NCBI GenBank assembly: GCA_002633005.1
Contig: NMRA01000386.1
Span: 85,373-149,372 of the forward strand
Length of the DNA stretch: 64,000 bases
Direction of reading: 5' to 3'
Origin: Phoronis australis
Lineage: Eukaryota; Phoronida; Phoronidae
Shown here: positions 57,071 through 64,000 of the stretch, one piece after another
Layout of the letters: the number at the start of each line of letters is the position of its first letter
How positions within the stretch are numbered: the stretch's first letter is position 1
The notes under the pieces: generated by a model
Told to the model about the DNA's origin: nothing
The model's input: the letters and a program-made list of their open reading frames with translations, nothing else
Databases searched by the model: none
Translations under genes and position numbers: made by a program

Positions 57071-57563
57071 ACACGAGCTTTAAAATTAGCGAGTAAGTAA
57101 ATAACGACATATCTATCTATTCGGTTTATTACTCTAAACCATTCTCAAAGAAACAGTTCAGACTCAAAACAGGCAACACAGGTAGAGAAGAGACTATACA
57201 GGTACACGATTCAATCATTCCTTGGCAACTGGTCACACTTTAGATGGCTCTGGTGTTCAGATCCTAGACAAGGATGATGCCACCCCCAAGCGCTTCATAA
57301 AGGAGGCTATGCATATGCTACGGTTGAATCATGCTGAGCGTTACCTCAATAGAAATATTGGTTCATTTGAGATACAACTGTTTTGATTTCTGGTCTCTCC
57401 CCTCACAATGAGTTTTGAGATGTACCTGCACATTCTCTTCTCTACCGGTGTCTCCTGTTTTGAGTCTGTTAACTGTTTCCTTGAGAACGGTTTAGAGTAA
57501 TAAACAGAAACGTTGGATAAATATATCGTTATTTACTTATGCGCTAATTTTAAAGTTCGTGCT
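57071..57563. mobile_element. Inverted-repeat unit around a Penelope-like relic
   Basis: 57071-57192 and 57434-57563 are inverted copies of about 125 bases sharing ACTTTAAAATTAGCG-type ends, GTAAGTAAATAACGA, TTTATTACTCTAAACC and GACTCAAAACAGG. The centre holds a coding trace of a Penelope-like element. Such elements carry terminal pLTRs that can be inverted. Confidence 0.75.
57240..57385 (+). pseudogene. Penelope-like element, C-terminal GIY-YIG fragment
   Basis: A frame reads DGSGVQILDKDDATPKRFIK, EAMHMLRLNHAERYLNRNIG, then SFEIQL and a stop. It matches the end of the GIY-YIG endonuclease domain of Penelope-like retroelements (RRxxKEAxxIxxxxxxxNRDxG). RT is absent. About 50 codons remain. 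Confidence 0.6.
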
Positions 57564-58074
57564 TCTGTTCTGGCCTAAATCAAATGTGACCAATGATTTC
57601 TTTTACTTCATGAAACTATGTCATAGAAGCATTGGCTGTTTTGGTATATCAAAAAATAACCAAAATTGTCTACATGAGCAAGCATTGTTCTTAAAAGCCA
57701 GTGATGTTGAGCAAAACACTGACTTCTGCCGAGTCTTGCTTCCTCGGTGTCCCCTCGTTAGTCGGGCGTGTGTTACCCTGAAATAGCTAGAATCGGCCAT
57801 TTTTGTTCAATTGCACTTGTATTGATAACATCCTACATCTGTACAGGAGTACCCACTACGAGGAATCCATCACCTATGTCTATGTAGGACAATCCATTCC
57901 AATGAATACGCATACAGGTGAATATCAGGTGTACTCTGTCCGACCATCAAGCTGTATCCGTCATAGTGGGCGTGTCACAATTTGGTCTGACTAGTATGTG
58001 ATTCGAATATCAAGAGATTGCTGTTGTTAGTTGGTCTATGCTGTTTTGTGTCTTGAGAAATTGTTCGACAATAG

Positions 58075-58200
58075 ACGAACTTGACAGGGCGTAACCGTCT
58101 TAGTGCTTTATCCGTCATAATGGGTGTACCCGTCAACTTGGGTATAACGGTCACAGAGGGTGTACTCGTCATAATGGGCGTGCTGGTCACAGTGGTTCAA
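58075..58200 (+). repeat. Degenerate short tandem repeat (CGTCATAATGGGTGTAC type)
   Basis: Units of 20-26 bases such as CCGTCATAATGGGTGTAC and CGTCATAATGGGCGTGC repeat four to five times. Confidence 0.65.
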
Positions 58201-58499
58201 GCTGTACTTCTGTAAAGGTCAGCCGAGCTCAAGGCCCGACTCATTGGTCCTGCACTTACTCTATGTTCAGATCGAGTAGAGTTTGTGTAGGCTGGGTCAA
58301 GGGGATTGTGGATCGAAGACGTCGTGGGTCGAGGGATGTTGGGCTAGTGGGGGGTAATTATACAGGTGCACCTACTGAGGTGGTTGCAACTATATTTGTA
58401 CAAGTTTACACACACCGATGCACCCTCTCCGGAACATCTTCATCTACAAACTAACATTTTTGAGGCACACCTACATTTAAATAGGTGTGCACATTTTCA

Positions 58500-60266
58500 C
58501 TAACCAAAATATTCAACAGAAGCGAAAAGTCCAATTTAAATATTAAGAAGTAGCTAGTAATTAATCAAACAATGATATTTCTTCCCAATGCTAGGTAGGC
58601 CCTTCCCGTTCGAACGTTCAGTATTCGTAGTGGAAGTCCAAGCTTCAAACTCGATGATATGTTTTGTAGATGACGCGTATGGGAAACCAAACAACAAGTG
58701 AAAGGGACGAAGGTGTATGTGTTGCTTCCTACGGAGAACCAAATTCCTTCTCGGAACGTTCGAACCTGTTTTGTTATCTTGGGCTGAGAATGCGTGATTA
58801 ATAATTCTTGCTCCTTGAAAGATCTGTTTAATAGATTAACGTGATATACAGGCTCACAATGATATCAATAGTGTCTCAAATTATCCGTGACATTGAACAA
58901 TTTGGGAAGATCTTGAACTTAAGGAAGTTAGTGTAACTCGTTTCTTCTGACGTAACATCTTCTACATTTGATTGGTTATGAGATTCACTAACAAGCGGAC
59001 GCAGCATTCATCTGTATCAAATCGAGAGCAATGTCAGATCCATACGAAACCCCCATCCTGGCTTCGAACACCACCTGCAATGAAATGCTTACATAGTAAC
59101 ACAACCTATAAAACCGTGTTCAGCCAAAGATTACTTTTGACTTAGATTGCTTATCATTATAACACTGGTTTTAACGTTTTTTTTAAATTAGAGCAGCTTT
59201 CACTTGTCTAGAAAAACCAACATTTCGTCAGCTCTGCTTAGAGGCAGACTCAACATCTTAACTCAGCAAGTCGCGGCGGGTTATTTGTGCCCGACATGGT
59301 CTGAAGAAACAACGAACCAGAAATCAGGCAAACATTATTTCAAGTTTTTCCATATCCTTTGTCTAACAACATCATCACTGAGATTTCATACAGCGCAGCG
59401 TGGAAAACGACGCATTGTATATTGGACTAACACAGGAACCACCTTCATTTCTATTATACAGCGTTAGGCGTCTGGTTAATCCAAACAGATTCCGCAGTTT
59501 TGTCTCGCAATACACTGCTTCCCCGTCAAGCAGGGGTACGTGACACAGGGGCATTACTTTCCGATCTCTTGTGCTGTTAGCTACAGCCTGAACACAATTT
59601 CATGCTCTAGCAAACGATAGCCAAACATCTAAATGGAGTTGCTTCAACAACACAAGTAGTGTCACACGAGGCATGGCCGTCTTAAGTAGTCCAGAAAACA
59701 ATGCACTGTTTCCAAGCCAACTGACTGGAAAACCCAACATCACAGCTGGTGATGCCAGCCACTGGTCACTGACATAAGCGCAGTTAATTTTACCTTTGTT
59801 TCTCTTGCACAATTAACAAGAGTCATGCTTGGTAGTTAAAAGTTGTAGTTTCTTTGACACAAGGTGGGTCTTTATTCTGACAATCATTCATGTGTAAATG
59901 AAACTTGCGGTGCAACTCCGTTTAATCACGTAAGCATTACCCAGTCTACCAACGAAACCCGATAAGCGTCTAATGATCGACACCCTGTCTCAAAGCAATC
60001 CGAGGCCGTGATGCGTAAGCAACCCAATTGAGACAAGCGGTAAGTGTAAGCAGTGACATTCTTAAACAAGTGAGAACTTACAGTTTGGGGAACGTGTCTG
60101 TTAATGTTAACACACTGCACATGTAACTGATTCTGTCAACTTAACATAGTGGGTAACAAAAAAGGAACTCGCAAATGCTGTCTTAGCTTTGTACAACACA
60201 GGCCTCCCCTCAAATCTGTGCTCTTCTGATCTGTGGGCCCTGAGCTGTAGAAAACTTCGTTGATAC
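58500..60266. other. No gene recognised
   Basis: Open frames of 60-87 codons on both strands, with no domains or joinable splice sites. Confidence 0.4.
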
Positions 60267-60445
60267 TTCCACATGGCAATTTACTAAAATATATTCTGAT
60301 TCAGTATTTAAAAAGTTCTCGCGATTTAGGTTGCATCTTTTCTGTAAAACAAGAAGATACATGTATACGGATTAAACAGTCACACATGTTGAGTAGCAGA
60401 GGGCGCTGTAGACAACTGCATTTCTTTAGCTAATCACAAAGTGAG
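60267..60445 (+). repeat. Highly diverged end copy of the GGGGGGCAAC family
   Basis: Same block order as 24804-24990: GGCAA, AAAAGTTC.CG.G, TTGCATCTTTTCTGTA, AACAAGA, GTAGCAGAGGGCGCT, then CTAATCACAAAG. Identity is low, but order and spacing match. Confidence 0.45.
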
Positions 60446-61599
60446 AAACCCGTATCTGGTACTCAGAAGTCTTTGACATATAGACAAAAAGCCTACACTG
60501 CTTAGCCCAAGTTACAAAAGTTTTTGATCTTAAACAAATTATGAAAAAACAGAAAATGGAAATGCGTATACAGTGTACATGGTGATAACATGTGCCACAT
60601 AATTTTTCGCAGTGTCTCCAGGGGTGTGGTAAAATAATGAAATTGATGGATATTTCATCAGTCAAGTGCAGCCTAGAATTACGAAAATTTCTATTGAAAA
60701 TGATGCCACGTTGAAAGGGGCGTCATTTGAGAACACGTTTCAATAAAGCTGATTTGCTTTAAAAATCATTTTTAAAATGATTTTAATGAAAATTAAGCCG
60801 AAAGGGTACCTTGAACTTGTCAGCACACAGCGTAACCACAGTTGCATTGGTTTTTGTCTGAGTAAACAAAAACAACGTGGTATAAGTTATTGCGCGAACG
60901 GACACAACAGGTAGGGAAACTCCGCATTTGACTTTTCTTCCAATCGTTTCAGCACGCGTATAAGAGCGCGTATACATGTATTTTATTGTTTGATGCGACT
61001 TCTACAGGAACGATTGGTATAACCAGTGCTATCTCATGAAAACTGCATCAGCTGCTACCAAATCACAGTGTCCTGTTTATGTACGTGGTACTCAGACAGT
61101 ATTTAAAACCAAAAGTCATTACCATGGCATGTTTTTAGGGAAACACTCATTGCCATGAACAACACCAAGAACAAATTAATGAAAAGTGCCAAAACTTCAT
61201 TAACTTTACAAAAATCAACTTCACAAGCAATGTTCTTTAATTGTTGCATACTACTGAAACAATGGAACACCGAAATTGACCAAAAATAAGCAATTAAGAG
61301 GTACATGTACAAATCAAAACTGCAATGATCTGATCAATGTTCAGTTGCATGGGGCAATGAACATGGAATAACACAGCCATATGAATTATATTTTCGCGTA
61401 ACCCATTCAAATTGCTGAATGCAAATGGCTTTTTGTTTCAATGTGAAGAGCGCTTTTGGAGGCCAGGGTAGGAAACTATTGGCACCACGAAAAGATTAGA
61501 ATTTGAAGAAATTGAATTTGTCTGGTAACTTTCTTTGGGCTTGATTGTAATATGGAGAGATAGTCCAGTCATTCTAGGGCTCCAGGGTGCCCAACCTAG

Positions 61600-62080
61600 A
61601 AAAAATTGCAACAGAAGGTATATTGAATAAATGGTATCTTCAAGCATCCCTTGGTGCCAGAAAAAATGTCTACCGAAATAGGCGTGGCGGAAGTCGGTTT
61701 TTCAAGATGGCGAAAAAATGGCCGCCTAAACCGGTGTTTACTGCTTTCTGGCATGTTGCTCATATGCAACAGCTGGAAATAAAACAATAAAGTTTGTCAT
61801 TGATTTTATACTTTTCGTAACAGGCATACCAATGAAAAGATCCCAATTTTCCGTAAACGAAAACCAATATGGCCGACAAAATGGCTGCCGAAACGGCAAT
61901 TTGGCTCATTTTGAAAGATTTCTTTTTATATTTTGCCCTGAAAATGGCGAAATTATTATTCTTTTGTAAGTTAGACAATTGAAAATATCTGGACCTTACA
62001 ACTGATCACTGGATAAAGAGAAAAAAACAAGATGGCTGAAAAAATGGCCGCCAAAATGGCCGCCAATTCACATAACCCTA
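61600..62080 (+). repeat. ATGGCCGCC-rich sub-terminal region of copy B
   Basis: AAGATGGCGAAAAAATGGCC (61707), ATATGGCCGACAAAATGGCT (61867) and AAGATGGCTGAAAAAATGGC followed by two more ATGGCCGCC (62030-62065). Confidence 0.75.
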
Positions 62081-62626
62081 ATTTAAAGAATTTACGTTCT
62101 GCAAACTTTGTTTGTAACCTGACTGTTTCTATGATTTATTTTTCGGATCTAGATACTAAATGTGGAATTTTAATCACATTTTAGATTACATAACGTAAAA
62201 TTTGGTGTATTTTTCAGAAAAGACTTCAGTTAAATTTTCATAATAAATTTCACACACTCAATTATTTTTCTGTAAAATACATTCATTTGAGGTATCAAAA
62301 ATAATATTTCTTGGAAAAATATTAATTTCTGGTGGAGTTATTGTCTTATTCATTTCACAAACCCTGAATAAGATTGGGCAGGAAGTGGCTTTTTCTCTGC
62401 TATTGGAGATATAATTAGATGTTCCCAAGCAATGATTTCGTCTGCTGCTGGCATGTGGTGAGAATTTGACTGTTGATTTCATCTGGATTTGATGAAAAGC
62501 AAATAAAATTGGGTAACAAAAAGTTAATAATTAAATTTTAACATTTAGTACTCACAATTTGTTTAGTTTCCATGCTTTTTATGAACATACACTGTAGGTA
62601 TCTGATTTTAGAGGAAATTAGTGCCA

Positions 62627-64000
62627 GCAAACAAAACGACTGCAGTCACTTGTTCTTAGCCAGGCTTGGCAGATTTCATACTGAGATGAGCTTTCTGGGA
62701 TGTATTGGATATGTAATATCAGGCACAGGGCTTCTTGAGACGGTGCATGCATCAAACAGTGTAACCCTTATGTCCCACTTCCAAACATTGAAAGACCAAG
62801 TAACGCCAATCCAGAACCAATGAAGAAAGAAGTTCCGGTTCTTCAGAAATCCCAAGAGTCCCGAATGTCACCAACACAGAACACACAGATTCCGTTCCAA
62901 GAGGGGGAGCAATTCAATACTTGTACACCAACGTTGGCTCGTTTGAATATGGAGGCAGATTCTCCAGACATCCCAACTGATCAAATAACTAAATGTATAC
63001 GCGGGGGCAAGAAATGCACAGCCAATGTCTTCCAATTTTGAACCTCGGATAACAGTGGAATACCCTCACGAGAGTTCACTTCTGGCTTCCGACCTACTGC
63101 CACTGTATATTCAAACACGACTGAATCGGAGTATAGGTCTTCAGAATTCGATGTGACAAATAATAGTTCGTCAGAAGAACCAATGGCCAATGATATACTT
63201 GATGATGATTTGAGAGGTGGTCTGAAGCTGTATGATGATCTTATTGCTGGAATGACGTCAGCGTGCAGCGACGTATGCTCGTCCGAGTCTCTTGAAGGTA
63301 TCCATAGAAAATCGAACCACATAAATTAGACTTGTCCTTGCAAAGTCGAATCATTAGTCTTTGGCTACAGTATATGAAGATGACTGACATCCTTCGACTT
63401 TTTTATAAGCAGAAATAACGTCAGATTGGGAGCTTCACCTAAAAGCAGTTTCTAAAATGCTGCCTTACTTTGCAGCTGCTGGTCACAACTCTTATGCAAA
63501 ATCTGCATACATATACTTGCAGCAGGCGCAGCAACTCAAAGACACCCGTCCAGATGTCATAAGTCAAAGTGACAGATTTTGGGCAGGTTTGTCATATGAT
63601 ATTGTAATTGAACAAACGCTCATGAAAAGTATTATTGCGAAATGGGAAACACGCAAAATGCACCGTGGCTGCTTGCCTTGCCGGCTTGCTCAAGTATAAA
63701 TGGTGCCATGCAGACTGTAACAAACTTGACTTGTGAAACATGTCAGCAGCATAAACAGTGTACCCGGGCAAGACAGTGGCGTGACGACAAAGATATCCGC
63801 AGCCTTGTTGAATTCCTCGACAACAGAAACCCATTTTAAAGAGAAACATTAATAACAGAACATCGCCACTGGTGTGACTGCCGGCACGCGCCTCAATGCC
63901 GAAAATGGCAGAGAAGTAGGGAAGACGATTCGCTTGTCTATGGAGGAGGCAAGTGTGAAAGACTTCACATTCAGAAAGAAAAACAAGGTTGTGGCAATGA
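62627..64000 (+). pseudogene. XPG-like nuclease transposon protein, copy B (N-terminal part in window)
   Basis: Blocks in order: FLARLGRFHTEMSFLGCIGY (62650-62710), GTGLLETVHASNSV, VLQKSQESRMSPTQNTQIPF, a segment with frame changes, then MLPYFAAAGHNSYAKSAYIY (63457), SDRFWAGLSYDIVIEQTLMK, APWLLALPACSSINGAM (63665-63710) and DDKDIRSLVEFL. From 63860 a clean frame reads NIATGVTAGTRLNAENGREV and DFTFRKKNKVVAM to the window edge. Frameshifts near 62790, 63050 and 63640 break it, but the last part is less damaged than in copy A, which has lost that part. The nuclease domain itself would lie beyond 64000. Confidence 0.65.

Larger units (their letters stand above)
61561..64000 (+). mobile_element. 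Nuclease-encoding transposon, copy B (cut by window end)
   Basis: Plus-strand copy beginning TAGTCCAGTCATTCTAGGGC and matching the reverse complement of 51089-48600 in order. The element continues past 64000. Copies A and B point towards each other's outer ends (head-on), 10.5 kb apart. Confidence 0.7.

Overview
The window is animal nuclear DNA from a repeat-rich invertebrate genome. Coding capacity is in short exons with GT/AG junctions and introns of 0.3-8 kb, there is no operon structure, and degenerate retrotransposons and DNA transposons of types common in marine invertebrates are everywhere. Microsatellites (GT, CA) and a very frequent TACATGTA octamer fit a mollusc, hemichordate, echinoderm or cephalochordate, but the sequence alone does not decide which.

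The one host gene I can reconstruct is on the minus strand from about 39867 down to at least 13061. It is an astacin-family (M12A) secreted metalloprotease. Nine coding exons were found by translating between splice sites, and all eight exon junctions agree in phase (total 1170 coding bases, 390 codons). The order is signal peptide, two propeptide exons, four exons for the catalytic domain (with HEIGHAIGFHHEQ and SIMHYG), an EGF-like exon and the first half of a CUB domain. This order resembles sea urchin BP10/SpAN and other astacin-EGF-CUB proteins. The end of the CUB domain is not securely found.

The introns of this gene are filled with mobile DNA: a LINE endonuclease fragment (about 14.59-15.29 kb), MITEs, a THAP fragment, an element with GGGGGGCAAC inverted ends (24.76-28.18 kb), a LINE tail (28.76-29.03 kb), a decayed Ty3/gypsy element (31.42-35.86 kb) and a CR1/jockey-like LINE (37.45-39.06 kb). 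Below the gene (1-13 kb) lie an L1/Tx1-like LINE with a 28-bp target duplication (3.43-5.27 kb), small inverted-repeat elements, and a THAP and P2X7-like fragment near 8.3 kb.

From 41 to 64 kb no host gene is secure. This part holds a transposon with CAGT..CCATATAAAAACC ends and a broken transposase (41.58-44.91 kb), and two head-on copies of a large element coding for a protein with an XPG/FEN-like nuclease motif and a C-terminal Cys cluster (about 46.3-51.09 kb minus, and 61.56 kb to the window end plus). Between them are a CTAGTGGC repeat cluster (51.13-52.64 kb), a tyrosine recombinase relic (53.28-53.88 kb) and a Penelope-like relic inside inverted repeats (57.07-57.56 kb). The paired nuclease element is the best candidate for an unusual system; it may be an Academ-type DNA transposon.
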